DNA of 64,000 bases, from contig JAHIYE010000020.1 of the NCBI GenBank assembly GCA_018815325.1, forward strand, positions 124,001 through 188,000, written 5' to 3'. The notes beneath the pieces were generated by a model. That model saw only the letters and a program-made list of their open reading frames with translations. It was not told where the DNA came from and ran no database searches. This DNA comes from Gammaproteobacteria bacterium. GTDB lineage: Bacteria; Pseudomonadota; Gammaproteobacteria; Burkholderiales; Burkholderiaceae_C. A program made the position numbers and the translations under genes. Positions 18,497 to 27,691 of the stretch are shown one piece after another (the stretch's first letter is position 1; each line of letters begins with the position of its first letter).

Positions 18497-19153
18497 ATGC
18501 ACTTGAATGCAGACTACAGCCAACGGATTGTGCTCAACCATCACGATCTTGCCTGGGTTGCAAGTCCTGAGACCGGTGTTGAGCGCCGTATGCTCGATCG
18601 AATAGGCGATGAGGTTGCCAAAGCCACTTCCATCGTGCGGTATCAACCAGGCTCGAAATTCGAATCGCATACGCATGAATTTGGTGAGGAAATATTCGTG
18701 CTCCAAGGCGTATTCAGCGATGAAATCGGAGACTATCCCGCTGGCACTTACCTCATGAACCCTCCCGGTTCATCGCACGCACCACGTAGCGACGCTGGTT
18801 GTATTCTTTTTGTAAAGCTTCGTCACCTGGGGGCTGACCAACAGATCAGGGAAGTCATCGACACAAGGACTGCGGACTGGTATCCAGGAATGGTGCCGGG
18901 CCTCAGCGTCATGCCATTGATGAGGCAAGGTCTGGGATCCACATTGGTTCGGTGGGCCCCACAAACCTACTTCAACCCGCACAGGCATTTTGGCGGGGAA
19001 GAGATCTTTGTCGTAGATGGCGTCTTTGAAGATGAGCACGGGCGCTACCCGAGCGGATCCTGGATCAGGAGTCCGCACATGAGTATGCACAAACCTTTCA
19101 GCAAAGAAGGTTGCACCATCTTCGTGAAAACTGGACATTTGTCGGGTAACTAG
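18497..19153 (+). CDS. ChrR-type bicupin protein
   Basis: 218-residue soluble protein with two cupin repeats. The first carries a metal motif HTHEFGEEIFVLQGVFSDE (about 56-74) and PPGSSHAP. The second has NPHRHFGGEEIFVVDGVFED and SPHMSMHKP. These match the cupin half of ChrR, the zinc anti-sigma factor for the ECF sigma factor RpoE in Rhodobacter, but the anti-sigma half is absent and no sigma factor is nearby. It may be a metal-dependent enzyme or a ligand sensor. The gene sits between two pieces of a broken ychF copy, and its flanks look less GC-rich than the surroundings, so it probably arrived or moved with that rearrangement. Confidence 0.82.
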   Translation: MHLNADYSQRIVLNHHDLAWVASPETGVERRMLDRIGDEVAKATSIVRYQPGSKFESHTHEFGEEIFVLQGVFSDEIGDYPAGTYLMNPPGSSHAPRSDAGCILFVKLRHLGADQQIREVIDTRTADWYPGMVPGLSVMPLMRQGLGSTLVRWAPQTYFNPHRHFGGEEIFVVDGVFEDEHGRYPSGSWIRSPHMSMHKPFSKEGCTIFVKTGHLSGN

Positions 19154-19464
19154 CCCCATAGCGGCTTCAACCTGACTACTCTTCTCATCAGCATGGCAGG
19201 TTGGAGCGCTCGTGCAGCAAGGCAGTCGAACGGTCGCAACGATTCCCTCATGGGTTGGCGCAGGTAACCCAGCATCATGGGCATACCAAACACGCAAAGT
19301 ACCGGATCCCGCACGATGCGACCGTCAGTGGCCGTGGTGCAACGAAGCAGGGATTCGCTAATCAGTACAATTGGCACCAGTTTCCCCTAGGCAAAACGAG
19401 GACAAAACCCTCAGGAAATCGGGCTTTTTTGCATCGGTGTCCAGATGTTCCCGTCAGCCACTGC
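19154..19464. other. Non-coding or decayed stretch between the bicupin gene and the inverted ychF fragment
   Basis: I recognise no gene here. A 75-codon reverse-strand frame (19150-19377) has no family resemblance and no convincing ribosome site. The sequence looks like decayed flank carried with the rearranged segment. Confidence 0.4.
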
Positions 19465-19522
19465 CGCTTCGGATCGGACAGTTCCACGAGGCCCACATTG
19501 GGCTCAATGGTGCAAAGGGGAT
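19465..19522 (-). pseudogene. Inverted fragment of the broken ychF copy
   Basis: Read on the reverse strand from 19522, it encodes [19 protein letters not shown], matching residues 33 onward of the intact YchF ([19 protein letters not shown]). It starts at the codon where the direct fragment at 18266-18364 ends, so the two were once contiguous. It lies only 20 bp upstream of the start codon of the functional ychF, in opposite orientation. Similarity fades after the Asp-Pro pair. Confidence 0.82.
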
Positions 19523-19541
19523 TGATTTCCAAGGAATTTTT

Positions 19542-20633
19542 ATGAGTCTGAAGTGCGACATCGTCGGCCTGCCCAACGTCGGTAAATCCACCCTGTTCAA
19601 CGCCCTGACCAAGGCAGGCATTGCTGCGGAGAACTATCCCTTTTGCACCATTGAGCCCAATGTGGGCATCGTGGAGGTACCTGATCCACGGCTGGCGGCG
19701 CTCGCCGCGATTGTCAAGCCGGAGAAGATTCAAAGTGCGATTGTCGAGTTTGTCGACATTGCCGGCTTGGTGGCTGGTGCCAGTACGGGAGAGGGGCTGG
19801 GCAACAAGTTCCTGGCGCACATCCGCGAGACCGACGCCATTGTGAATGTGGTGCGCTGTTTTGAAGACGACAACGTGATTCACGTGGCCGGCAAGGTTGA
19901 TCCCATCTCCGACATTGAGGTGATCCAGACCGAGCTGTGTCTGGCTGATCTGACGGCGGTGGAGAAGGCCTTGCACCGGGTGACCAAGACCGCTCGCTCG
20001 GGTGACAAGGAGTCCATCAAGCTGGTGGCGATTCTGGAAAAATGCCAGGCGGCCCTGAACGAGGCCAAGCCCGTTCGCACGCTGACCTTCAGCAAGGAAG
20101 AGTTGCCGCTGCTGAAACAGTTTTTCCTGATCACCGCCAAGCCGGCCATGTTTGTGGCCAACGTGGCTGAAGATGGGTTTGACAACAATCCCTTCCTCGA
20201 CCGGCTGCGTGACTATGCCACCTCGCAAAATGCCCCGGTGGTGGCCATCTGCGCCAAGATGGAAGCCGAGATGGCCGACATGAGCGAAGAAGACAAACAC
20301 ATGTTTCTGGCTGAAATCGGTCAGGAAGAACCAGGTTTGAACCGTCTGATTGTGGCGGCCTACCGGCTGCTGGGTCTGCAGACTTACTTTACGGCAGGTG
20401 TGAAGGAAGTGCGGGCATGGACCATTCATATTGGCGACTCCGGCCCTCAAGCAGCAGGGGTGATTCACACCGACTTTGAAAAGGGCTATATCCGTGCCCA
20501 GACCATTGCATTTGATGACTTCATCACCTACAAGGGCGAGCAGGGCGCCAAGGACGCGGGCAAGATGCGCAGCGAAGGCAAGGACTACATCGTCAAGGAC
20601 GGCGATGTGATGAACTTCCTCTTCAACGTCTGA
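19542..20633 (+). CDS. ychF: Redox-regulated ATPase YchF
   Basis: Obg-related P-loop NTPase (OLA1/YchF) that binds ribosomes, prefers ATP and is linked to oxidative stress responses. From ATG 19542, preceded by AAGGAA, it has 363 residues, the usual length. G1 is [15 protein letters not shown]. The switch region has [11 protein letters not shown], and G3 is VDIAGLV. The G4-like region is NVAED in place of NKxD, as typical for the ATP-preferring YchF branch. The C-terminal TGS domain includes [20 protein letters not shown]. Its 5' flank contains the inverted ychF fragment, so its native promoter region may have been altered. Confidence 0.96.
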   Translation: MSLKCDIVGLPNVGKSTLFNALTKAGIAAENYPFCTIEPNVGIVEVPDPRLAALAAIVKPEKIQSAIVEFVDIAGLVAGASTGEGLGNKFLAHIRETDAIVNVVRCFEDDNVIHVAGKVDPISDIEVIQTELCLADLTAVEKALHRVTKTARSGDKESIKLVAILEKCQAALNEAKPVRTLTFSKEELPLLKQFFLITAKPAMFVANVAEDGFDNNPFLDRLRDYATSQNAPVVAICAKMEAEMADMSEEDKHMFLAEIGQEEPGLNRLIVAAYRLLGLQTYFTAGVKEVRAWTIHIGDSGPQAAGVIHTDFEKGYIRAQTIAFDDFITYKGEQGAKDAGKMRSEGKDYIVKDGDVMNFLFNV

Positions 20634-20679
20634 GATCGCAGCGCTCAGACCCTGCGAAGTTCATGCGTCACCTAGGCAC

Positions 20680-21162
20680 TCAGAACTTGTAGATGCCCGG
20701 GAACACCCACAGCAGGGCAGTGGTCATGGTGATGTAGCGCGCGAACTTGCCGATCGCCATATAGACCAGGCAGGGTCCGAGCGGCAGCTTGAGCCAGCCA
20801 GCCACCGCGCACAGCGGGTCGCCCACGATGGGCAGCCAACTCATGAGGCAGGCCTTGGGGCCAATGCGCTGCAGCCAGACCAGGGCCTTCAGGTGCGGCT
20901 GTGAATGGCCGTATTTGTCCAGTACCTTGTGCGATGCCAGTCCCATGGCCCAGCTGACACCGCCGCCGAGCGTGTTGCCTATGGTGGCGACGACGATCGC
21001 CGGCCAGAACAGCTCGGGGTTGAGCTTGATCAGGCCAAACAGTGCCGGCTCCGAGCCCACAGGCAAGAGCGTGGCTGACACAAAGGACACCACGAACAGC
21101 GTGCTCAGGCCAAACTTGGGCAGGGCCAGCAGCGCGAGCAGGTGTTCAATCCAGATATCCAT
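20680..21162 (-). CDS. YqaA/DedA-like inner-membrane protein
   Basis: 160-residue polytopic protein of the SNARE-associated/DedA superfamily, YqaA branch. The start is placed at ATG 21162 (MDIWIEHLLALLALPKFG); upstream open codons read through into non-protein-like sequence. It has four to five hydrophobic segments with the family glycines and charged marks (SATLLPVGSEPALFGL, GNTLGGGVSWAMG, WLPIVGDPLCAVAGWLKL). DedA relatives act in lipid or osmolyte transport across the inner membrane, but the role of YqaA is not settled. Convergent with ychF. Confidence 0.88.
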   Translation of the reverse strand: MDIWIEHLLALLALPKFGLSTLFVVSFVSATLLPVGSEPALFGLIKLNPELFWPAIVVATIGNTLGGGVSWAMGLASHKVLDKYGHSQPHLKALVWLQRIGPKACLMSWLPIVGDPLCAVAGWLKLPLGPCLVYMAIGKFARYITMTTALLWVFPGIYKF

Positions 21163-21317
21163 AGATGGGCGAGTATAGGCAGGTGGGTATGGGTGACTTT
21201 TTACGACGAAAGATGAAATTTCAATTGCTGAAATTTTAGGCAGATAGAATACGCAGCCCGGCCCGCGCAATGGATAAGCGCCTACTCTTTCAGTTTCCCC
21301 ACCTCGCACCACCACGC

Positions 21318-22370
21318 ATGAACATCGGATCTATTCCCCTCGCGAACAATCTGTTCGTGGCGCCGATGGCGGGTGTGACGGACCGCCCCTTCAGGCAGTT
21401 GTGCAAATCGCTGGGGGCTGGCTACGCCGTCAGCGAGATGGTGACCTCGCGCCGAGATCTGTGGAACACGCTCAAGACCTCACGCCGCGCCAACCACGAG
21501 GGTGAGATTGGCCCCATTGCGGTGCAGATTGCCGGCACCGATGCACCCATGATGGCGGAGGCAGCGGCCTACAACATCGACCGTGGTGCGCAAATCATCG
21601 ACATCAACATGGGTTGCCCGGCCAAGAAGGTCTGCAACAAGTGGGCTGGCTCGGCGCTGATGCAGGACGAGACGCTGGCCCTGCAGATCATCGAGGCCGT
21701 GGTGGCTGCCTGTGCGCCCCGCAACGTGCCAGTCACGCTCAAGATGCGCACCGGCTGGTGCCAGTCGCACAAGAATGCGGTCACGCTGGCACAGGCAGCG
21801 CAAAGCGCTGGCGTGCAGATGGTCACGGTGCACGGCCGCACCCGCGAACAAGGCTATGGCGGCCAGGCCGAATATGACACCATCGCGGCCGTGAAGGCCG
21901 CGCTGCAGATACCGGTAGTAGCCAATGGCGACATCGACACGCCCGAGAAGGCGCGCGATGTGCTGGCGCAGACAGGTGCGGACGCCATCATGGTGGGACG
22001 CGCTGCACAGGGGAGTCCCTGGATATTCCGGGAGATCGCGCATTTCCTGGCGACGGGCACACATCTTGCACCTCCGCTGGTGGCCGAAGTCCGGCGCTTG
22101 CTGCTCGATCACCTGCAGGATCACTATGACTTGTACGGCGAATACAGCGGTGTGCGCACCGCGCGCAAGCACATCGGCTGGTATGTGAAGGCCTTGCCCG
22201 GCGGGGAAGCATTCCGTGCCCGCATGAATCTGCTGGAAGACAGTGAGCTGCAGGTCAGCGCCGTGAAAGATTACTTTGATGAACTCGGCTCCCGCATGGA
22301 CAGGGTTACCGTGAACCGGATGAATAAGTTGACAGACCAACAAGAAGAATCAGGAGCAGCGCTGGCATGA
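21318..22370 (+). CDS. dusB: tRNA-dihydrouridine synthase DusB
   Basis: FMN enzyme that reduces specific uridines in the tRNA D loop. 350 residues from ATG 21318. The TIM barrel starts with VAPMAGVTDRPFR and has the catalytic cysteine in NMGCPAKKVCNKWAGSALM. FMN-binding segments are VPVTLKMRTGW, VTVHGRTREQ and PVVANGDI followed by MVGRAAQGSPW. It precedes fis with a 4-nt ATGA overlap, the same dusB-fis operon known in enterics, so its expression is tied to growth-rate control of fis. Confidence 0.95.
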   Translation: MNIGSIPLANNLFVAPMAGVTDRPFRQLCKSLGAGYAVSEMVTSRRDLWNTLKTSRRANHEGEIGPIAVQIAGTDAPMMAEAAAYNIDRGAQIIDINMGCPAKKVCNKWAGSALMQDETLALQIIEAVVAACAPRNVPVTLKMRTGWCQSHKNAVTLAQAAQSAGVQMVTVHGRTREQGYGGQAEYDTIAAVKAALQIPVVANGDIDTPEKARDVLAQTGADAIMVGRAAQGSPWIFREIAHFLATGTHLAPPLVAEVRRLLLDHLQDHYDLYGEYSGVRTARKHIGWYVKALPGGEAFRARMNLLEDSELQVSAVKDYFDELGSRMDRVTVNRMNKLTDQQEESGAALA

Positions 22371-22603
22371 GCAAGAAGCACATCGAAGAATGCGTGCGTA
22401 ACAGCCTCGAAGGCTATTTCAAGGATCTGCGCGGCATCGAGCCCGACGGCATGTACGAGATGATGGTGCGGGTGGTCGAGAAACCCCTGCTGGAGGTCGT
22501 CATGCAGCAAGCCGAATACAACCAGTCGCGCGCCGCGCAATGGCTGGGGCTGAACCGCAACACGCTTCGCAAGAAGCTGGTCGAGCACAAGCTCATCAAG
22601 TAA
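22367..22603 (+). CDS. fis: Factor for inversion stimulation-like DNA-binding protein Fis
   Basis: 78-residue nucleoid-associated regulator. The C-terminal helix-turn-helix NQSRAAQWLGLNRNTLRKKL is the Fis/NtrC-type DNA-binding unit. The N-terminal part is shorter than enteric Fis (98 residues), as is usual in betaproteobacteria. Its start overlaps the dusB stop, so it depends on the dusB promoter. Known Fis roles include rRNA promoter activation and modulation of recombination. Confidence 0.94.
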   Translation: MSKKHIEECVRNSLEGYFKDLRGIEPDGMYEMMVRVVEKPLLEVVMQQAEYNQSRAAQWLGLNRNTLRKKLVEHKLIK

Positions 22604-22672
22604 GCAGCACGGCCTTGCACCTTGGCACGGCCAGCACCTTCACGAACCGAACACCTCTACCCTATTTTCGCT

Positions 22673-24244
22673 ATGAATGCCCTGATCTCCGTCTCTGACA
22701 AAACCGGTATTGTCGAATTCGCCGCTGCCTTGCATACCCTGGGCATCAAACTCATCTCTACCGGCGGTACGGCCAAACTGCTGGCCGAAGCCAAGCTGCC
22801 GGTCACCGAAGTAGCCGAGGTCACGGATTTCCCCGAGATGCTCGACGGCCGTGTCAAGACGCTGCACCCCAAAGTGCATGGCGGCCTGCTGGCACGGCGC
22901 GATGTGCCCGGCCACATGGCAGCTCTCAAGGCGCATGGCATCGACACGATCGACCTGCTGGTGGTCAACCTCTATCCCTTCGAAGCCACGGTGGCCAAGC
23001 CCGGCTGCACTCTGGAGGACGCGATCGAGAACATCGACATTGGCGGCCCGGCCATGGTCCGCAGTGCAGCCAAGAACTGGAAAGACGTGGGCGTACTCAC
23101 CGATGCGTCACAGTACGCCGGTGTGCTGGATGAGTTGAAGGCGCAGGGCAAGCTCAGCGACAAAACCCGTTTTGCCCTGTCGGTGGCCGCGTTCAACCGC
23201 ATCAGCCAGTACGACGGCGCCATCAGCGACTACCTCTCGCGCATCCAGCCTGACGGCAACCATGCCCTGTTCCCCGGTCAGACCAATGGTCGCTTCGTGA
23301 AGCTGCAGGATCTGCGCTATGGCGAGAACCCACACCAGCAGGCCGCGTTCTACCGCGACCTGTATCCGGCGCCCGGGGCGCTGGTCACGGCGCAGCAACT
23401 GCAGGGCAAGGAACTGAGCTACAACAACATCGCGGATGCCGATGCAGCCTGGGAATGCGTCAAGAGCTTCGACGCCCCGGCCTGCGTGATCGTGAAGCAC
23501 GCCAATCCCTGTGGCGTGGCCGTCGGCAAGGACCCGCTGGAGGCCTACAGCAAGGCTTTTCAGACTGATCCGACGTCGGCCTTTGGCGGCATCATTGCCT
23601 TTAACCGCCCGGTGGACGGCGCAGCGGCACAGGCCGTGAGCAAGCAGTTTGTCGAGGTGCTGATGGCGCCGGGCTACACACCCGAGGCGCTGGAGGTCTT
23701 CAGGTCCAAGGTCAATGTGCGCATTCTGCAGATCGCCCTGCCGCCAGGCGGCAAGTCCGACTGGGACAATGGCCGCAACGCCATGGACATCAAGCGCATT
23801 GGCTCGGGACTGCTCATGCAGACGGCTGACAACCACGAACTCACCCTGGCCGATCTCAAGGTGGTTTCCAAAGTACAACCCAGTACGGAGCAGTTGCAGG
23901 ACCTGCTGTTTGCCTGGAAAGTCGCCAAGTACGTCAAGAGCAACGCCATCGTTTTTTGCAAAGGCGGCATGACCATGGGAGTAGGCGCTGGTCAGATGAG
24001 TCGGCTCGACTCGGCGCGCATCGCCAGCATCAAGGCGCAGCACGCGAACCTGTCGCTGCAGGGCACGGCGGTGGCCAGCGATGCCTTCTTCCCGTTCCGC
24101 GATGGCCTGGACGTGGTGGTCGACGCGGGCGCCACCTGCGTGATCCAGCCCGGCGGCTCGATGCGCGACCCCGAAGTCATCGCTGCGGCCGACGAGCGTG
24201 GCGTGGCCATGGTGTTTTCAGGCGTACGCCACTTCCGGCATTGA
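22673..24244 (+). CDS. purH: Bifunctional AICAR transformylase/IMP cyclohydrolase
   Basis: Last two steps of purine synthesis: formylation of AICAR to FAICAR and ring closure to IMP. 523 residues from ATG 22673. The N-terminal MGS-like cyclohydrolase domain includes [23 protein letters not shown] and [16 protein letters not shown]. The C-terminal transformylase domain holds the RYGENPHQ motif and [15 protein letters not shown] with the catalytic Lys-His pair. It ends just before a clear terminator. Separated from fis by 69 bp, it may have its own promoter. Confidence 0.96.
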   Translation: MNALISVSDKTGIVEFAAALHTLGIKLISTGGTAKLLAEAKLPVTEVAEVTDFPEMLDGRVKTLHPKVHGGLLARRDVPGHMAALKAHGIDTIDLLVVNLYPFEATVAKPGCTLEDAIENIDIGGPAMVRSAAKNWKDVGVLTDASQYAGVLDELKAQGKLSDKTRFALSVAAFNRISQYDGAISDYLSRIQPDGNHALFPGQTNGRFVKLQDLRYGENPHQQAAFYRDLYPAPGALVTAQQLQGKELSYNNIADADAAWECVKSFDAPACVIVKHANPCGVAVGKDPLEAYSKAFQTDPTSAFGGIIAFNRPVDGAAAQAVSKQFVEVLMAPGYTPEALEVFRSKVNVRILQIALPPGGKSDWDNGRNAMDIKRIGSGLLMQTADNHELTLADLKVVSKVQPSTEQLQDLLFAWKVAKYVKSNAIVFCKGGMTMGVGAGQMSRLDSARIASIKAQHANLSLQGTAVASDAFFPFRDGLDVVVDAGATCVIQPGGSMRDPEVIAAADERGVAMVFSGVRHFRH

Positions 24245-24260
24245 GTTTGGTTGGGGCAAC

Positions 24261-24287
24261 AAAAAAGCGGCATTTCGCCGCTTTTCT
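24261..24287 (+). terminator. Rho-independent terminator after purH
   Basis: AAAAGCGGC (24263-24271) pairs with GCCGCTTTT (24277-24285) around ATTTC, with the T-rich tail TTTTCTT on the forward strand 20 bp after the purH stop. The flanking A run makes it usable for the convergent hemL transcript as well. Confidence 0.85.
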
Positions 24288-24326
24288 TATGGGTTATTTC
24301 AGCCCCTGCCCCACAAACAGGAAGAA

Positions 24327-24356
24327 CCAGGCGCTTCTATTTTGATAGCGTCCTGA
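24327..24356. repeat. Partial dispersed repeat, copy 4, at the hemL 3' end
   Basis: GGCGCTTCTATTTTGATAGC with a short flank resembles the core and GCGCTT arm of the repeat family but lacks the longer flanks. It covers the last codons and stop of hemL (24337-24339), so the repeat supplies the gene's end. The weakest member of the set. Confidence 0.45.
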
Positions 24357-25647
24357 AAACCTCACGTGCAATGGTTACCGTGTCGGCAATGTCCTGCTCG
24401 CTGTGTGCTGCACTGACAAAGCCGGCCTCATATAACGCCGGGGCGATGTAGACGCCGCGGTCCAGCAGACCGTGGAACAGGGCGTTGAATCGGGCGTTGT
24501 CCGTCTTCATGACGGTGGCGTAGTTTTGTGGCAGCTCGGGCATGAGGAAGAAGCCAAACATGCCGCCCTGGCAATCGGCGCTGAATGGCACGCCTTCGGC
24601 AGCCGCCGCGGCCTTCAGGCCATCGACCAGTGAGCGGGTCTTGCTTGAGAGCGCATCAAAAAAGCCCGGCTTGCTGATTTCACGCAAGGTAGCCAGACCG
24701 CAGGCGGTGGCCACCGGGTTGCCCGACAGGGTGCCGGCCTGGTAGACGGGGCCGAGTGGTGCCATCTGTTCCATGATCGCACGCGGGCCACCAAAAGCCG
24801 CCAGCGGCATGCCGCCACCGATGACCTTGCCCAGTACCGTGATGTCCGGTTTGAAGCCGGGTATCGCTTGCGCATAAATGCTTTGGGCACTGCCCAGCGC
24901 CACACGGAAGCCCGTCATCACCTCGTCGAACACCAGCAGAGCGCCGTACTCGCTGCAGAGCTCGCGGCAGCGCTGCATGAAGGGCACCGAGGCACGCACG
25001 AAGTTCATGTTGCCGGCGATCGGCTCAATCATCAGGCAGGCCATGTCCTTGCCGTGCAGCGCAAAAGCTTCTTCAAGCTGCTGCACATTGTTGTACTCAA
25101 GTACCAGGGTGTGCTGCACCACCTCGGGCGGCACGCCAGCGCTGGTGGGGTTGCCAAAGGTGGCCAGTCCCGAGCCGGCCTTGACCAGGAGCGCATCGGC
25201 ATGACCGTGATAGCAGCCTTCGAACTTGAGGATCTTGCTGCGACCGGTGGCGCCACGCGCCAGGCGGATCGCGCTCATGCCGGCTTCGGTGCCGGAGCTC
25301 ACGAGGCGCAACATTTCCATTGAGGGCACTTGCTTCAGGATTTCCTCGGCCAGTTCAATTTCGCGTTCGGTCGGAGCGCCAAAGGAGAAACCTTCTGTGA
25401 CGGCTTGTTGCACAGCGGCAACCACTGCCGGGTGGCCGTGCCCAAGGATCATCGGGCCCCAGGAGCCGATGTAGTCGATGAAGCGCTGGTCATTGGCATC
25501 CCAGAAATAAGCGCCCTGTGCGCGCTTGATGAAGCGGGGAGTACCGCCGACGGCCTTGAAGGCCCGCACGGGCGAGTTCACGCCGCCGGGAATAACCTGT
25601 TTGGCGCGGTCGAAAAGTGTGTCGTTGAGATCAGTGTTGCGTGTCAT
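24337..25647 (-). CDS. hemL: Glutamate-1-semialdehyde 2,1-aminomutase
   Basis: PLP enzyme that converts glutamate-1-semialdehyde to 5-aminolevulinate in the C5 heme pathway. 436 residues from ATG 25647. Marks: [17 protein letters not shown] at the N terminus, the substrate-gating stretch [26 protein letters not shown] with the PLP aspartate, and the Schiff-base lysine in [16 protein letters not shown]. The gene starts inside the 3' end of the thiD-like kinase gene (17-nt overlap), so the two are probably cotranscribed. Its stop lies in a dispersed repeat remnant. Confidence 0.96.
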   Translation of the reverse strand: MTRNTDLNDTLFDRAKQVIPGGVNSPVRAFKAVGGTPRFIKRAQGAYFWDANDQRFIDYIGSWGPMILGHGHPAVVAAVQQAVTEGFSFGAPTEREIELAEEILKQVPSMEMLRLVSSGTEAGMSAIRLARGATGRSKILKFEGCYHGHADALLVKAGSGLATFGNPTSAGVPPEVVQHTLVLEYNNVQQLEEAFALHGKDMACLMIEPIAGNMNFVRASVPFMQRCRELCSEYGALLVFDEVMTGFRVALGSAQSIYAQAIPGFKPDITVLGKVIGGGMPLAAFGGPRAIMEQMAPLGPVYQAGTLSGNPVATACGLATLREISKPGFFDALSSKTRSLVDGLKAAAAAEGVPFSADCQGGMFGFFLMPELPQNYATVMKTDNARFNALFHGLLDRGVYIAPALYEAGFVSAAHSEQDIADTVTIAREVFRTLSK

Positions 25648-26545
25648 GGGGAGGCAGGCCAAAGTTGGGGATGGAGGTGTCACTTGTCGTATCGGATTCG
25701 TCTTCGGCGTCGGGCTGGGCCCAGAACATCCGGTCGGGCAGGATGTGACCCATGCCGGGACGAAAGCCGGCATCGAGGCAGCGGTCCAGGTAGCTGACGG
25801 CTTCGGTGAAGGCCTCGACCAGGTCGCAGCCACTGGCCAGCAGCGCCGCGAGGGCGGCTGACAAAGTGTCACCCGCGCCGGCAAAGACGGCTTCGAAACG
25901 CTCGAACTTTTCGCTGCCCAGCACGGCTTGCGGGGTTGCCAGCACGTTGTCGATGAACTGGTCGGGTAGCGGTATGCCGGTGACCAGCGTATAGGCAACG
26001 CCATGCTCGTGGGCGGCCTTGGCTATGTCGCGCGCGCTAGGGCTACGGTCTGAGCCCCAGTCTGGCAACAGCCAGCGCCAGAGCGTGCTGTGGTTTCCCA
26101 CCAACACTGTGGCTTGGGGTAAAAGTAACTCTCTGAAAGCATCCAGATACAAATCGATCTGCACTTCGGTCCACCAAGACAGGTCCGGCATATAGGCGAC
26201 CAGGGGGATGTCGGCATAGTCGGTCGCCATTTCGGCGATGGCTGAAAGGTTCTCGGGCGAACCCACGAACCCGACCTTGATGACCTGCACAGGGACATCT
26301 TCAAGGATGGCGCGGGCCTGCTCGGCCACGGCCTCTTCATCGAAGGGGAAGTGGTCGAAAACCTCGGCTGTATCGCGTGCGTAGGCGCCTGTGATGATGG
26401 GCAGTGCGTGTGCGCCGACCGATGCAATGGCGGTCACATCCCCAGCCAGGCCGCCGGCGCCGCTGGGATCGTTGGCATTGAACACCATCACGCAGGCAGG
26501 GGGCTGCGAGGCTTCAACTTCTTCGGGGAGTGCTAGGGGTGGCAT
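25631..26545 (-). CDS. Hydroxymethylpyrimidine (phosphate) kinase, ThiD-like
   Basis: Ribokinase-fold kinase of thiamine synthesis, expected to phosphorylate HMP or HMP-P. 304 residues. The N-terminal substrate loop is [31 protein letters not shown] follows, and the anion hole and catalytic Asp lie in [16 protein letters not shown] near residue 227. The family core is about 260 residues; the extra C terminus ([14 protein letters not shown]) is acidic and low-complexity. Overlap with hemL suggests coupling. I assign ThiD-like function but leave the symbol blank because substrate choice within this fold is hard to read. Confidence 0.88.
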   Translation of the reverse strand: MPPLALPEEVEASQPPACVMVFNANDPSGAGGLAGDVTAIASVGAHALPIITGAYARDTAEVFDHFPFDEEAVAEQARAILEDVPVQVIKVGFVGSPENLSAIAEMATDYADIPLVAYMPDLSWWTEVQIDLYLDAFRELLLPQATVLVGNHSTLWRWLLPDWGSDRSPSARDIAKAAHEHGVAYTLVTGIPLPDQFIDNVLATPQAVLGSEKFERFEAVFAGAGDTLSAALAALLASGCDLVEAFTEAVSYLDRCLDAGFRPGMGHILPDRMFWAQPDAEDESDTTSDTSIPNFGLPPHDTQH

Positions 26546-26661
26546 GGGCTGGCCTGCTGTTGTGATCAGGCAGAATATCGCAACTTGTGGCGCTGGGTGT
26601 AAAACCCCTGCGCTGTCTCATACAATGGTTCATTGCATTCTATTCGAAGGCCCCGTAAGCT

Positions 26662-26835
26662 GTGAGCGATACAAAAACTTGGATGTGTTTGATATGTGGT
26701 TGGATATACGACGAGGCTGCGGGTTCGCCCGAGCATGGCATCGCTCCAGGAACGCCCTGGAGCGAGGTGCCCATGAACTGGACTTGTCCGGAGTGCGGTG
26801 CCCGCAAGGAAGATTTCGAAATGGTCCAGCTCTGA
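26662..26835 (+). CDS. Rubredoxin
   Basis: 57-residue single-iron electron carrier. It begins at a GTG at 26662 and reads VSDTKTWMCLICGWIYDEAA, ending EDFEMVQL. The two CxxC pairs, CLICG and CPECG, ligate the iron, and the aromatic core (W, Y, W) is in place. Starting at the internal ATG at 26683 would remove residues before the first Cys, so the GTG fits the family better. It lies 75 bp upstream of pilG, on the same strand, and divergent from thiD. A redox role for rubredoxin next to pilus chemosensory genes is unexplained. Confidence 0.9.
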   Translation: MSDTKTWMCLICGWIYDEAAGSPEHGIAPGTPWSEVPMNWTCPECGARKEDFEMVQL

Positions 26836-26909
26836 CATCCAGCCTGCAGGGGCGCGTCTCAACTGTCCATCGCCGGTTACTTTCAATTCCTGCTCGGGAG
26901 TCATGATCT

Positions 26910-27311
26910 GTGAATACGACGGCATCCAGTTTGAAAGTCTTGGTGATTGATGACAGCAATACCATCCGGCGCAGTGCCGAGATTTTTCTCAAGCAGGGCG
27001 GGCACGATGTCTTGCTGGCTGATGACGGGTTCGATGCGCTGGCCAAGGTCAATGACTATGAGCCGGACCTGATTTTTTGCGACATCCTGATGCCCAAGCT
27101 AGACGGGTACCAGACCTGCGCGATCATCAAGCGCAACCCCAAGTTTTCCTCGGTGCCTGTGGTGATGTTGTCCTCCAAGGATGGTGTATTTGACAAGGCT
27201 CGTGGCCGCATGGTCGGGGCCCAGGATTATTTGACCAAGCCCTTTACCAAAGACCAGTTATTACAGGCAACCCGGCAGCTTGGTAGTGTCATCTTGCAAG
27301 GAGTGAATTAA
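26910..27311 (+). CDS. pilG: Type IV pilus chemosensory response regulator PilG
   Basis: Single-domain CheY-like receiver of the Pil-Chp system, which promotes pilus extension through the PilB motor in Pseudomonas. 133 residues from GTG 26910. Acidic pocket DD at 14-15, phospho-acceptor D58 in LIFCDILMPK, switch Ser/Thr in VVMLSSKDG, and the conserved Lys in YLTKPFT. Its TAA stop shares a base with the pilH ATG (TAATG), which indicates tight coupling. Confidence 0.93.
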   Translation: MNTTASSLKVLVIDDSNTIRRSAEIFLKQGGHDVLLADDGFDALAKVNDYEPDLIFCDILMPKLDGYQTCAIIKRNPKFSSVPVVMLSSKDGVFDKARGRMVGAQDYLTKPFTKDQLLQATRQLGSVILQGVN

Positions 27312-27676
27312 TGCCGATAAAAAACGTACTGATCGTGGACGATTCGAAAACCGAATTGATGTTCATGACTGACCTGCTTCAGAAAAAAGGCATGACGGTG
27401 AGATCTGCCGAGGGGGCGGACGAGGCTTTCAAGCGATTGAGTGAAGAGAAGCCGGACCTGATCCTGATGGATGTGGTCATGCCTGGCCAGAATGGCTTTC
27501 AATTGACGCGGTCCATCAACCGCACACCCGAATACGCCAGCATTCCGATCATCATCTGTACCAGCAAGAACCTGGAAACGGACCGGGTATGGGGCATGCG
27601 CCAGGGCGCGAAGGACTACATCACCAAACCCATTGATGCGGCGGAATTGTTCGCCAAGATCAAGGCGCTGGGCTGA
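27311..27676 (+). CDS. pilH: Type IV pilus chemosensory response regulator PilH
   Basis: Second CheY-like receiver of the Pil-Chp pathway, linked to pilus retraction in Pseudomonas. 121 residues: DD at 10-11, acceptor D54 in LILMDVVMPGQ, switch region IIICTSKN, and Lys in YITKPID. It starts on the last base of the pilG stop. Like PilG, it has no output domain and acts by protein contact with pilus motors or by drawing phosphate from the kinase. Confidence 0.93.
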   Translation: MPIKNVLIVDDSKTELMFMTDLLQKKGMTVRSAEGADEAFKRLSEEKPDLILMDVVMPGQNGFQLTRSINRTPEYASIPIIICTSKNLETDRVWGMRQGAKDYITKPIDAAELFAKIKALG

Positions 27677-27691
27677 TTTTTCCGCAGACTC

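Noticed and set aside
18497-19153. Full ChrR anti-sigma factor
   Set aside because: Only the cupin-type part is present, in duplicate. The N-terminal zinc anti-sigma domain and a neighbouring ECF sigma gene are missing.
19362-20468. Reverse open frame of 368 codons over ychF
   Set aside because: Mostly antisense to the functional ychF. Only its last codons are meaningful, being the inverted ychF fragment reported separately.
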